NCBI RefSeq assembly: GCF_023343835.1 | Contig: NC_064443.1 | Span: 3,410,001 to 3,474,000 of the forward strand | Direction: 5' to 3' | From: Lagopus muta | Taxonomy: Eukaryota > Chordata > Aves > Galliformes > Phasianidae | DNA length: 64,000 nucleotides | Shown: piece by piece, positions 47,150 through 60,700 of the stretch | How the letters are laid out: each line of letters opens with the position of its first letter | Numbering within the stretch: position 1 is the first letter of the stretch | Translations under genes and position numbers: made by a program | Notes under the pieces: generated by a model | The model's input: the letters and a program-made list of their open reading frames with translations, nothing else | Databases searched by the model: none | Told to the model about the DNA's origin: nothing

Positions 47150-48627
47150 TTAGATACATTTGTGTAACCATCTTATTGTCATTAGTTGTGATGTTTTCTC
47201 TTGGTCTGTGTGCAAAGCCATGAGATTCCTTTGCTTTTTCTTGGTATTGGAATACTTACATCGTTTATAGTCATGAACGTTTTTCTTCTTGGAGTATGCT
47301 GAATTATTCCTGCACCAGTGTGTGAAATTGTCCTGCTTTTGCTGAGTGCAGACATCTTGGTTTAACTTTGTGCTCAGTTAAGGGTGAGATGAGACATGCA
47401 TGGCTTTTAAATCAGGTTTGTCTTTTAGAATTCTGTTCTCTAACTGGAAGAAATTGACTGGCATTGACTGACTTCAGTACAGTAACTACCATCAATAATT
47501 GTTTTTTTCCTTCAGTTGTGAATAATAGACTTTCCTTGTACAACTGGAAAGGGCATGAATTTGTGGCCTGTGGTTACTGGACACTGGTTTGTGCATGCAG
47601 TGCTTCAGTTGGAAGAAACGGCCCAAAAGTAATGCTGTGATTTACGCGTGGAGTCTGTGATATGTGAGCAGCTTCCACAGCCCGGTCACAGTTACAGACC
47701 AAACCCTGGATGTGTATTTAGCCTGGTAGAGTCACTGAGCCTGTTGTGAAAATCCTTTGTAGCAGACATCACTAAATTAGGTGTTGCTGAAGTGACTCGC
47801 TATCTAACAAATGAACTGTAAGACTAAATTCTTTTATCATCTCCATTGCCTCTGATGCTCCGAATCTCCTAGCAGGTACAGAAGACCAGGATTGTCTGTG
47901 TCTAATGGTATTGAAAGTTCTCTATATTGCAAAGAAAGCATCTGTGTAATTTTGCTTGTAGTGATTTTTGTTGACTTAGCTAGAACTGAAGAATGGCTCT
48001 GGGCTCTGTGGGCCCTTTTAAAGCCAGCCAAATAAAAGACTGTCAGGACATCCAGCAGGAAGTATCCACTTCTGCCTTATTTCTATTATAATTGTGAAAT
48101 GAAGAGAGGGGGGAAAAAGGGTTGGTTCGTCATATGTGCTTTTGAAGATGGAGCCCAGCTGAAGTCCTCTAGATTTGTCCTAATCTGTTTGTTCAGTTTC
48201 TTCTGCCCACATTCATGTTCTGTTACAATGTGTTTCTGAACTCTGATCTGCTTTTAGTTGTCCCTGAGAATGGTGGCCTAGCCAAAGGGAGAAAAGTCAT
48301 GTTTCTAAGCCTTTGAGAATGTAGATGTGGGAATAGTTGTCGTCCTTCTTACTGATTTTAGTTGTCACAGCCATAAAGTAATGGGCTCTATGAGTAAATA
48401 GTAAATCCTTTTTCCTGTTACAAAAGTGCAGTGTTAATCTATCAAAATTTTAAGATGTCCTAAGAATGTGGGGTTTGCTTCTGTGTTGATGCTGAAACAA
48501 GCTGTCTGCACGTGCTAAGATGTGGTTCACTGATACAAATGAGTTAGAGTTGTTTGTGTGAAGTCCCTTTTTTCTTCTCCCTGCTGTTAAACACGTGTTT
48601 TCTTTGCTTGGTTCTTGCTGGGAAAGA

Positions 48628-48746
48628 ATGGTGCAACAAGTTCCAGAAAACATAAGTTTTCCAAATGAGGAAGAGAAGATACTGGAGCTCTGGAAGAAGC
48701 TTAATTGTTTCCAGGAATGCCTGAAGCAGTCAAAGAATAGACCTAG
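48628..48746 (+). CDS. IARS1: IARS1 first coding exon (exon 3)
   Basis: The exon probably begins at 48627 (AG at 48625-48626). ATG at 48628, donor GTAAGA at 48747. Encodes [20 protein letters not shown] then [16 protein letters not shown], matching the vertebrate IARS1 N-terminus. Ends in phase 2. Confidence 0.95.
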
Positions 48747-51700
48747 GTAAGAATCAGCTGAAAGCTGGAGTGCTGTGTGTGACAGTGCAAGGATGGCTTA
48801 GCTGGATTGACTGTTTTTGGCCTCAGCTCTGTTAACAGAGCACTCCCTTTGGAGATAGCAGGTGTGCCTGATGTTGCCCTGTCATTTGCCTTGCACGTTT
48901 CAGTTTATGGAGAATCAGGAGTGTGCAGGCAGTAGAAATAAAATGACAGCTTCCTGCTTGGTGGGTGTATAAAACAAATCCACAGGTAAAGAAGGATGGT
49001 TCCTAACCACATCTGCCAGCTGGGGAGCAGCATTCTGGCATTTTCAGTAATAATCTTGGTAGAACTGGCAATCAGGAATGGAATGGGTTTATTTCCACTG
49101 CCATCGTGAAACTTGTGCTGACTGGGAGCAGACCAGGGAATTGATGTTGTCCTGTTAAGACATATGTTACTTCTTATTAAGGAAGCATTGGTACAGAGAT
49201 GTAGTTAGTATTTTTGAAGATTTGATGATTGATTTTTGATTTCATTAATAATCTTGTTTTGTGTCACAGGTTTAACTTCTATGATGGCCCTCCATTTGCT
49301 ACTGGGCTTCCACACTATGGCCATATTCTTGCAGGAACCATTAAGGACATAGTTACCAGATTTGCTCATCAGAGTGGCTTTCATGTTGACAGGAGATTTG
49401 GATGGGATTGCCATGGCTTACCTGTGGTACGTGCAATAAGTCTACCTACAGACACATCTGTTGGTTCCTACTCCCCAGTATTACTTGCTTATCAGTCACT
49501 TCTATGTTGCTCTTATGCTGGATTTGTTGTGAAAGGAGCAATGTGAGCTCACTGGCCAGTGTGTTGCTCTGGCCTTAGATTGTGTAGAGGTTTCTTGTGC
49601 ATTCTTCTGGTCAGTCAGCCTTCTTTTTTCAGGCACTCTGTTCATTACTCTAACCAAATCTGGTATGTGTTTCAGGAAACATGTTTTTCCCTTAAGATAG
49701 TAAAGATGCAAACCCACCTGGGTTATCCTTCAGAACATCTGCTTATTTCACCTGCAGTGCTCAGGAAAACTCACAGAATCACAGAATCACCCGGGTTGGA
49801 AGGGACCCCAAGGATCATGTAGTTCCAACCCCCCTGCCTAGCAGGGCCACCAAACATACACATTCAGATCAGGTTGCCCAGGACCCCGTCCATCCTGGCC
49901 TTAAACACGTCCAAGGACGGGGCATCCACAACTCAGAAGAATAAGAAAGGCCCTTCGGCCCCATTGTAATGCATAGAATGTAAAGAAGCTGTTTGGACAA
50001 ACTCTGAAAGCTTTTGTTATGATGTTCTTGTTTTGGTTGTTCTCAATGTTCCCAGGAATATGAGATTGACAAAACCTTAGGCATCAAAGGGCCAGAGGAT
50101 GTGGCAAAGATGGGGATTGCAGAATACAACAACCAGTGCAGAGGAATTGTGATGAGATACTCAAAGGAATGGGAGGTAAGTGAAGGCTCAGTGTGCAGTC
50201 CATTCTATGTTCCCTAATGGTATATATACCTACTGGACCTCTTTTTGTTGCCACTGTATGGGTGAGGAAGCACAGCAGTTGGAGAACTGACTTGAAGTGA
50301 GTGTTTCTGTGCTGTGTGTCTGGAATCATGATGTGGAATCGAAAGTGCAGACTGTTTGAATTTTAGCAGTTGCTCGTGCATGCTTAAATTTTATATTTCA
50401 AAAACTTCAGTGATTCTTGATAGCATTTTAAAATTTTTACATTTTTAAAATATTTTTTAATAATTTTTGAACTTTAAAAGATTGATTCTAGTTGATGCTT
50501 TTTTCCATAGCTGTTTTGAATGTATCCATTTAAGTGCTCTGCTTTCAGGCATTTGGACCTCAGCTGAGCCTTGGGGGGGGGAAAAAAAAATAAATTGTGT
50601 TCAGTTTTGGGCAGCTCAGTACAGGAAGGACATGGAGGTGCTGGAGCAGGTCCAAAGAAGGGCAGCAAGGCTGGGGAAGGGCTTGGAGAATATGGCCTGT
50701 GAGGAGAGACTGGAGGAACTGGGGCTGTTTAGTCAGGGGAAAAGGACTCGGGGGGGGGGGGGGGGCCTTATTGCTCTCTTCCAATGTCTGACAGGTGCTT
50801 GCTTACAGCGAGAGTGGGGTTGGTCTCTTCTCACTGGCGACAGGACAAGGGGAAATAATCTTAAGCTGCACCAGGGTAAGTTTAGGTTGGATATCAGGAG
50901 AACTTCTTTGCAGAAAGGGTGGTTAAGCACTGGAATGAGCTGCACAGGAAGGTGGTTGAGTCACCATCACCACCACGTGTTTAAAAACCATTTGGATGTG
51001 GTGCTCGGGGACACGATGTAGTGGAGGGTTGTTAGAGGTAGGGTAGCACGGTCAGGTTGCTGTTGGACTGGGTGATCTTTGAGGTCTTCTCCAACCTGAG
51101 TGATTCTATGGTTCTATGCATGTTCTATGTATCTCTAATCCACCCTTCATAGTTGATTATTCTATGGTCTTGGTTCTAAACAATTATGTCAGTGGCTTCA
51201 ATCTTTGCTCAACTTTATTGATCAAGCTGTTTTATGGAGTGAATATTGGAAATGTACTGTCATCCTTAAAGTGAAGATGCCTTCTCATCTGTGTGCCTGT
51301 GTTTTCTTAACAGTTCAACGTTACCAGATTAGGACGCTGGATTGATTTTGAAAACGACTATAAAACACTTTATCCTGAATTCATGGAGTCTGTGTGGTAA
51401 GTTAGCATGTACAGCCTGCATGTAGGCTACGTGAGTGTGAAATGTTAAAAATGGCTTCAATTGTGGTAAACATGCATTGATCCATCTGCCACTAACATTG
51501 TCTTCAGATATGCCCAGTTCAGTAAACAGTGGGGAAAATATAGAAGAGGATGTGAAATCTTCATGCCTAATTGAGGAAATTAATCAAATATTCTAGATAT
51601 TCTAGATAAAGACAAGCATGAACAATACTACTCTTACTCAGCCCTCTAATCTTACTGCTCAACGTTGATACAAAAACACTTCTGAAGATTTACTAACACG

Positions 51701-54700
51701 CTCCTTGCTCTGTTTAAGGAGTTGTCTCTACCTTCGTGTTCTTCATACCACAACTTCAAACTCAGCTTAGCTCTAATTAAACCTCTTTTTCAAGCTTGAA
51801 CTTGGAGGCTGTGAATCTGCTGTTGTGTTCTTGGCAGTGTGACAGCGTTCTGGAACTCCTGGTGCAGAGCTAACTTCCAGGAATTTTGGCAGCATTTTCA
51901 GAGCGCCTGTTAGGGTTCCAAAAGACAAGATGACCTTAGAGGTTAAGGTAAACCAACCTGAGTTAGTACCTGGGGAACTGGCAGTGGCGAGCCCTTCACG
52001 TTGTTAGAATTACAGAGTGACTTGCAATGAAAGGTTTAGCAGACTGTGCTGACTAAAATTGAAAAGCAGATTATATGCATAGTGAAGTATTACTGATGTT
52101 CCTTAATGTTGGTTTTACTGGTAACTTTTAATTGTACAGCTGTGTGGTTGGTTTTGTATGTAATTAAGTTGCATCCAAGTATGATAAAGGACTGACAAAA
52201 CATCCAGGTGTCTCTAGGAGCCATTAGTGCCAGTGAGTTATTAAAAGCATAAATGGTGGGAAAGAAGCAGATATGTAGCTAATTCAGTTGAAGAAACCAT
52301 GCTTAATAATAAAGCAAAGACTGACAAGAAACCTGTCTGTTATCAGATTACCTAGTGGCATCATAATTCTGTTTAACTGGTATCTTCTGGGGACCATTTA
52401 AAAACAAGCTTGACATGTATTGTGAGCAGGGTCTCTTTCAACAGCCTACCCTATTTTCGATGGTGGTGTTTATGCTTCTCTATTGTTTTCCTCCTTAGAA
52501 AGAAACTCCTTCACCCAACTCGAAAGGTTTCCTGCTCTGAGGTCAGAGCCATTGTGTGTTTCTGAGTCTGATGGGTTGGGATGTTTTTTCCCCCGTGCCC
52601 CTGCAATTAGTTAGACAGCTTCTTAGCGCCGTCTGGTGGCTGAAATTGCAGGTTGCAGTTTAAACGCAGTTCAGTTTTTAAAACAATTGAAAGCTTTGTT
52701 TGCTCGTGCAGTGCAAAGCCACTTGTATCCTTCGGAGTCTTTGTGTAACTGTGGTGACAGGAACATTTTCTAGCTGCTTCTGTGCTCTAAGAAGTTGTTT
52801 TAGTCTTCTCCCCAGCAGATGTATGGGGAGAAGAGAGAGAAAAGTATTTAGTTATGGTAGCAGACCAGTACTTTACTTGAGATAATGGCTGCGCTGCTTA
52901 GTGTGAAAATGCAGTGTGGGGCTTTTGGTCCATTTCTGCCCCCTGCCCTTCTCACCAAACTATCTCTGTTGCTGTGGTTCCAGTTTTCATTTTGGGACTG
53001 TTATTTAGAGAAGAACTCTGTTTCCTTCTTTAACTGAAGCGTCCTTTGGCCTCACAGCCCCGTCCTGCCGTGCTCTGTGCTAGTGTCAGCTTGGGGTGCC
53101 ACTGTCCTACTTCTGGGCTATGGCTTTGGAGGATGCAGGTAGCTCTTGGAACTGGAACATTTGCCTTGGATTGCCAGGCTGTTCTCCCACTGCTCCTTGG
53201 ATGTAGTTTTGCTTTCCTTCTGCCTCGATTTTCTTTTTTTTCCGGTGCTGTGGAGTTCTGTTACTAATTGTCAGTGCTCAGCTGTCCTTGTTGTAAAGAT
53301 CACAGTAACTGGATTGTTATGGCCTTGTTTTTTCTAAATATACTTTTGTTCTGTGTGGAGTTAATCCAACTCTAGAACAGAATGACTTCAAAACAACAGA
53401 TCTCTGCATCCTCATAGGAATTGCTGCTGTATTTTGTGTATTCCCCAACTCTTCAGCAATTCACTAGAGGGTTAGTGTTCATAAGAAACGATTCTGCTTT
53501 GTCCATTATTATTATTTTTTTAATAGCTATCTGCATTTTTTCCCCATGCATTTAGCACTCTAGATCTCTGGTGGTGGTTTTCTTGCTGTGCTAGTTTTCA
53601 TTTCATCCCTTTTGCTACCTATATTCTAAAGGAGGAATACACTGAACTTCTGCTTACTTTGATCACTGGGAGAAGTGTACCATCAGTTTTGCACATCTAT
53701 ATTTTCTGTTACAAGAACATCCTGTGTTTGATTTGACTGAGAGTCCTTCAGCATACTGAGGTGAAGATTACAGCAGGAAATGCCCTCACTGTTAGCAGTT
53801 GACAGCTTGGAGGGCAGAACTGGAGCAGAATTGAGCTCTGCTGGGATTTTACAGATGACCCTGGGAGTAAGCAGTAAGACCTGCTGGTATCTGTGCTTCT
53901 GATTCCTAGTCCCCAGGACATATGCTTTTACTTTCTGTTGAAGGTGGCTTATAAAGATAATGTTTTAAAGACAGGTTTTCTGTGTTTGATATTGGGCTTA
54001 GGTTCCTCTATGTTTGTCTTTTTGTCCAGTGTTGAGTACTTTTTTTTTGTTGTTTTTCATTTCATCAGTAATTGAGTTCAGTGTTCTTTTTGGTTCTTTA
54101 AACAAATAAAATAAAGGCCAAAAGAGGGCACTTCAAATTTGAAAATCGATTTCTAATATTTCTAATGGGTGCTTTTAGTTTCTGCAAAGCTGAGAGACTT
54201 TGAACACTTAAAATCCCATTAAATACTGAGTCACTGCAAACAGAACCTCTTGGTCACCTGAAATCACTTGATAACCCAAAGGAGTGGTATGAAGAACTTG
54301 AGAAGGATGCGATCTTACAGCTTCTCTTTGACATAAAGTGGAAGTATGTGTGTGAAGAGGGTAATTTCCTTTTTCATCTGCTAGAGGATACTGAGGGATA
54401 TAGACTTCTACATGGGATGCCAAGGGTATGTGGAGCATCACACTGACTAATGGAGTAGCTTTGGAAGCCAGGACTCCCTTTGTGATGTTTGTCTGCTGTA
54501 TGTGTGACTTGGATCAACTGGTACTGTAATAAAGTTCTCTCCAGATTCTTGGAAGTTGTACCTATGGTGAGAATTACAGTCTTGGATGCTAACCAGGCTG
54601 AACCAGTTGTCATCCCATCTTGACACTTAAGGAGCAAGAAATGGGTGTTTTCAGTTGTGTCATGCTCTTTAGAAGCTGGATTTCTTTCACCTTTAGAGAG

Positions 54701-57700
54701 GGATCTTTGTTAAGAAATGGCTGAAATAAGCATCTTGTATTCACCTTTCCCCAGAGCTCATTTTTCTTCTGTAAAGGGATAAAAGTGTCCCACAGCCAGA
54801 GGATGCAATGAAATTTGCGCCGTTTGAGGAGAAACGTGCCAAAATTGAGGAATAGCATTTGATTTGTAACCTTTTGAAATTAATTCAGTGGTTTTGTTTA
54901 TTATTTTCGAAAGGATATCTGTTTCAATTTTGGCTTAAGAACGTAGAGCCTCTTGCTTGCAACTTGGCAGTGATTTTCAAGTGTAGGGGCTTAGATTTGG
55001 GTAGGCCGTTGGAAATCTCATGTGTTGAATCGTTAAGCAAGGCATGATACCCACCTGCCAACAGTTCAGTGGCTCTTGCTGTTAGAGCCAGGTTAATCTT
55101 TGTTCTGGTTGGGCAGTGCTGCTGGCAGAAAGCTCTTTAGCAGTTATCTTGTGTGCACTTGTGACGCAGGAGCTGATCTCAAGGTGTTTTTTTTGTTGTG
55201 TGATGTGAGATAACACCGTTGTTTTGTTAGCGTAGTGATGATGAGGGCTGTTGCATCAAGCAGCTGTCTTGACTTCGTAATTCTGAGCCTTTGGAATAAT
55301 TGCCTGAAAGGAGGGATTGTACTGTGAGCTGCCTGCGTGTGATGGTTAGGGCATCATTTGAAGAATGATCCTTTTGAGCTCTCATCTTTCTGATCTGCCT
55401 TTGGAAAATTGGGCCACGCTTGTTTTGCAGTAGGAGAGAACTGCCACCAGAGGGAGGTGCTGGCTTGGGTTTTTCTCTTGGCTGCTCCATCTAGCGTTCA
55501 CATGTCCTGCAGTTTATGGTTATATTTACAGCTGAATTGAATATGCAGTGTTTCACGAGGTAGTTTTCGTCTATGCTGTTAGTAGGCAGTGTTCTTCAGA
55601 AAGTGAAGCTTTTTGTCGATGGGTATTTTAGTTAATTTTGGAAAGCAAGTTGAACACCTTCGGTATAAATGCTATCACTTGTCACAGTCTGCATTAATTA
55701 TCCTCTGAGGTGATAATCATACATTTAATTTTTTAAAAACTTGCATGAGAACTTCTGCAATCAACCAGCTGAAATGTTTACACAGAAAATAGATGAGACT
55801 GTATTCACAAATCTGTATTTTGTTTGAGGCACTTAAGTATAAATTATTACAATCTCAGCTGTGATGCACACACACTGGTGTGCTTTGATTTGGGTTAGGG
55901 ATCAGGCAGCCACAGCTTGCCTGGGGATGACATCTGTTACTTCTGTAAGGTTACTTTTGAGGTGTGAATGGAAGGGAAGTCAGCCACCTCTGGAGCACAC
56001 AGCTCTGGGTTTGGCTCTTCCATGGCAGATCTTGATGCTGCTGGATTGGAAGCTGCGATTTCTTGTGTTTGTGGCCACTCATAGCAAGTGTGTGACTTTT
56101 AGTGGAGGCCCTTGGATAAATCTGGTTGGATTGCACGGTGTCATGTCCTCCATGACAGCAGGCTGATGCATGTCTCCTGATACCCTTCTTTGATACTGCA
56201 GCTAGAAATCAGTGCAGTAGTCTGCTTTCATTTTATCTTGAAGATTTGACATTCAAACTTAGAATTCTGACACTGACTTAGCAGAGGCTTGGATTCCTAA
56301 GCACAAAGTGACAGCCTGCAGGGAAAGAGTGCTGCCTGTCAGCGGGGCTGGTTGCTTAGCAGTGGGCTATTGATCTGGAAAGGAACACAAAAAAAGTGAT
56401 CAGGAGGCTTTGAAAACATAGTTCAAGCAGAGAGCTTTTCAAGTCGTCAGTCTTTAGTCACTTCCAACTGTTCACAAATGGAATTTGACTCTGAATAAAA
56501 GCAGATCTTGAACTTACAGTGATATTTAAGGCTTACCCTCTCTTGCCTTACTCTTAAGATAGCTGACCTGCAGACTGTACCTGTGAATGTGCAAGTCAGT
56601 GGTAAACATGCACAGCCCTTCTGCAAATCTGGTGGTATTTAGAGAAAATCATAGGCTGTTGTCCATCACACAAACACCTGATCAGCTGCTATGTGAAGTA
56701 CATTGCTCTTTCAGTCACTGTTCATCTTGAGCATGCGCTTGTACTTTGTATTACAATATGATGGATCTTTCTTTTGATTATTTTAATAAGGCATCCAAAT
56801 ATGCTACAGATCACGTTGAAGATTGCATAATAAGAGTTAAAGCTTGAAATGAAACTGATCTCGGGCTGGAATCAAGTCCAAAGAGAAATGATCTAATGAA
56901 GGAGACTATTGATGTAGCTTATGGCACCGTAAGGCTGGTTTCATTACTTTGCTTGCTAAGCTGTGTCTTCTTCTGAAAAAAGCTCTTCACAGTCAGGATT
57001 TACTCAGTGGTACACTTATTTATTAGCACTGTCTGTTAAGATATGTGAGCAGCCATGTCATTGCGTGTCTCTTTTAATTATGTCTGATTTCAGCCTTGTT
57101 AGCCATTGAAATTCCAGGTCGTCTTTGTATTCAGGAGATTGAAGAAAGATTATTCAGCAGTACTGATTTGTGTTCCGTCTGAATGTTGCTCTGTGCTGTG
57201 CAATCAGTGCACAGAAACCCAAACTGCTAGAATCAGCTAAAACTAAAATTGAGCCAGTAACGCAGTCACAGTCAATTTCTCTCTTTTCTTTTGACGTAGA
57301 AACTCTGTCCTTAGTTGGTGATTGATTGCTTAGAAATGTGTCTTTCAGGACATCGCTCCATCTTTGCTGTTGTTCTATTAAACATGACGTACAAAGTGTT
57401 ATTCTGTGTTCCTTGTTTGCTTCCAGGTGGGTTTTCAAGCAGCTATATGACAAGGGACTGGTATATAGAGGTGTTAAAGTCATGCCTTTCTCTACTGCTT
57501 GCAATACCCCATTGTCAAATTTTGAGTCCCATCAGAATTACAAGGTAAGTCAGTATATGGGTATGTAGTGTGTTGCAATCAAATCTCTGCTGTCCTCAAC
57601 ATAGATTTGGAAGTCGTTGAAGTTCTTTTAACTTGGTCCATAAGTATGTTATTGCACTCCAAGTTGATAGCAAGAAAATGAAGTAAATAGGCTGTTTTAT

Positions 57701-60700
57701 TATGATTAGCTTTGCTTGTTTGGATTATTTGATCTCTGCCTTCTTCCCTGTTCTTAGTTAATGCTTGTGTGAGGCGTAATACTTTGCTATAGTTTGCTAA
57801 ATTACTTTCATTTCCTCTTCTGGCTCTCAGAATGAGTATTGCACTTATGCTGGGTTTCCACTGTAAATACTAAGAGGAGTGCTGCAGCTGTCCTGGCTGT
57901 GTAGATCTGAGAAGAGGAGGGTCATTGGCAAAGTTGAAATCTCTTGTCAGTGTATTATTAGTAAGAATTATCAAAGACCAGTTTGGTTATAGCATGTAGG
58001 AATCATGCATTTAAAATGATAAACTCCAGTATAAAACAGTGTGCTAAGCACTATATGACAAACCCTTAAAACAAACTACTAGGATGCAGCTGTTATTTGG
58101 AACAAATTCATGATTGCATACATGAAGGCACCAGTTATGTCCTAATCTTTCAAATTTAGAGGTTTTGTGTCCTTTCCAATCCCCACCCAGGCCTCCGTAT
58201 CCTTATAGCATAAATCGTGGGTCGTTACAGCAGAATGCTAGCACAAATTGTACATCTGGTCTTTTTTTACTTCTTGCCTAATAAAGGCCCATTTGCTGGC
58301 CAAAAATAGTGTTTTTGGAACAACTGCTTAAATGCACTTGTACAGTGCAGCCCACAAATACTAATGCTTTTTGTATTTCAGAGTTTCAGTTGACCACGCT
58401 GAAGAACAAAGGGTTGTGTGAGCTGGAATAGTGGCACCTATAAAGATACCTTGATATTTCTGTTTGTGAAAGCTGAAATAGTTAACGAATACAAGCGAAG
58501 CAGTTGACATTTCATATAGGCTCAGATTAATGAGCTCTCTCTAGAACAAAAACTGTGTTTGTGTGCCCCTTTTACATGGAACAAAGCTGTCTTCTCCTCA
58601 AATCTTAACAAAATACTTAGATGCCATCTCTTGCTCTATAACAATACAGTCTATGCTTATGTGTGCTGCTGTGCTCCTTCGTGCAAACAGCGTCTTTGTC
58701 TGTTTCAAGGTGATATTTTGGAGATTGAGGGTCTGTGAGCTGGTAAAATTTATTCTTAGCAAGATCTGTTGTTCCTGGGAATAAGCAGCTGCTATTTTCC
58801 TTGATGTGAAAAGCAGACTTTGGATTCTCTTTATTGATCCTGTGAGAAATAGGACACAGGAAGCATGTTTAGAAATGAAGTATCTAATGTAGGCTGGAGT
58901 AAATGATGTCAGTATCTGGCATTACATAAGAACTGAAGAATTTTTATCTTCAGCTTAAAGCAGGTTTAATTCTGTGAGCATCGCTTGAAAGCCTCGATGT
59001 AATTGTTATTATTTTCCTGGCTTTTGTTTTTTATCTACCTGGTCAACTTTGTGCTTCGGAAAACCAAATGAATAACTACAGTGTTGTTTCTCAATTGTTC
59101 AGAGACAGAGCTGCAGTGATAGCTCAATCTTTGCTTGGTGCTGAGCGCAGTTCAAGAGTTATGTAATATTTATGTTTTACTGTTGACTGCACCAGATGTT
59201 CACAGAAAATTCCCTCTGGAACAGCCCTTAGCTGAGACATAAATAGCTGCCTGTCCTGTGATGCAATTAACTGTTCCATGATGCTGGATGGAACCCAGAG
59301 TGCCTTGCGCTGGAAGTGAAGAGGGGCAGGACCTATTTGTATCATTAGGGTCTCTGCAAGAGGCATCTAATTTTGTTTTTTTAAATTTGACAGTTAAAAT
59401 TAATAGTGAACATTTCGTGTGTGCAAGATTAGACTTGTTCAATCTGTTTTTCCAAATACAGGAGATATGAAGTGACCAAATGGGATTGTAATTAGCTGAA
59501 GGAAAAACTTGTTTTCAGGGGCTTCTTTTGAATCTTTTGGAGGCTGAGTTTCATACAGCTGATGACAAAGATTCTTACTCTTTTGTATATTGATGCACTT
59601 CTTCTTTAGGTACCCCACACTTTTATTTTCTCCTTCCTAACAGTAGTTTCTTAATAAGATACTGCCTCTTCTCAAGTGATGGCTGTTCTTCCTGTTCTCC
59701 GATTATAGAGGAAAATATGGGAAAAACCTCTTTGTAGCTGCAGCTGCTGATAGTCTTGACAGTTGAGATTAATTACAGATGTAGAAAAAGGGATTAGGAG
59801 AGGTACCTGAGGGAGCTGGCATTCAGCTCTCTGGTGTTTTGGCAGCTAATTCTCCAAATCTCACTGCTAACCCAGTGTTGAACTCAGTGGCCTTGTCAGG
59901 CTGATAGTATACACTGGTATAATGATGGGATGCTGTGACTGGTTTTCATTTCAGACTTTTTTTATGCTGCCTCTTCACATTCTGCCACTACAGAGGTCAA
60001 CTAGGCGAGTTGCAAGGCAGTGAATGGCACCAGTTGCAACTGATTGATTTGTATTTTTTCACTAGCTCACGTAGTAAATGTGTTGTTCTTTTTTTCTTCT
60101 CACTTTATCTTGCCTGATAAGGATGTTCAAGACCCTTCAGTGATTGTGAGTTTCCCCCTGGTTGAAGATGCAAGTGTCTCTCTTGTTGCTTGGACCACTA
60201 CACCTTGGACTTTACCTAGCAATCTGGCCCTTTGTGTGAACCCAGAACTACAGTATGTGAAATTGAGAGGCAAGTGTTAAATTAAGGTGATATATGTAAC
60301 AAGCACTTCTTTCTTCAGTGCCTTTGAATGTGTACTTGCATGTTGTCTGATAGCTTGTTACTTATGCCAGATCTACAGTGCTTAGCTTGGGCTGGATCAG
60401 TGTTCTAGAAGATGAGGAGATACATTTCCTACGTGGCTGATGGTTTCTAACTGTTTTGCTCTTTTTACCAGTTATGTGCATTCTGAAGGCTGTTCCCAAA
60501 TGCGTATTGATAGCTGAAATGATAGAATGAATGAAGAAGAATGTTTTATTTGGTCTCTTAAAGTCACGCAGTGTTTGAAGGACAGGGAAGTGTGACTGGG
60601 AGCCCCTAGCTTCTTTCCCCTGCTCTTGGAGCTCTGACTCAGACCAGTGTATGACAACTAGGTTGCAATAACTGAACATTTTGTGTCTTTTAGCACAAAT

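Noticed and set aside
55235-55286. C/D-box snoRNA candidate in an IARS1 intron (GTGATGA … CTGA)
   Set aside because: No pairing terminal stem around the boxes and no clear C'/D' pair, so likely a chance match.
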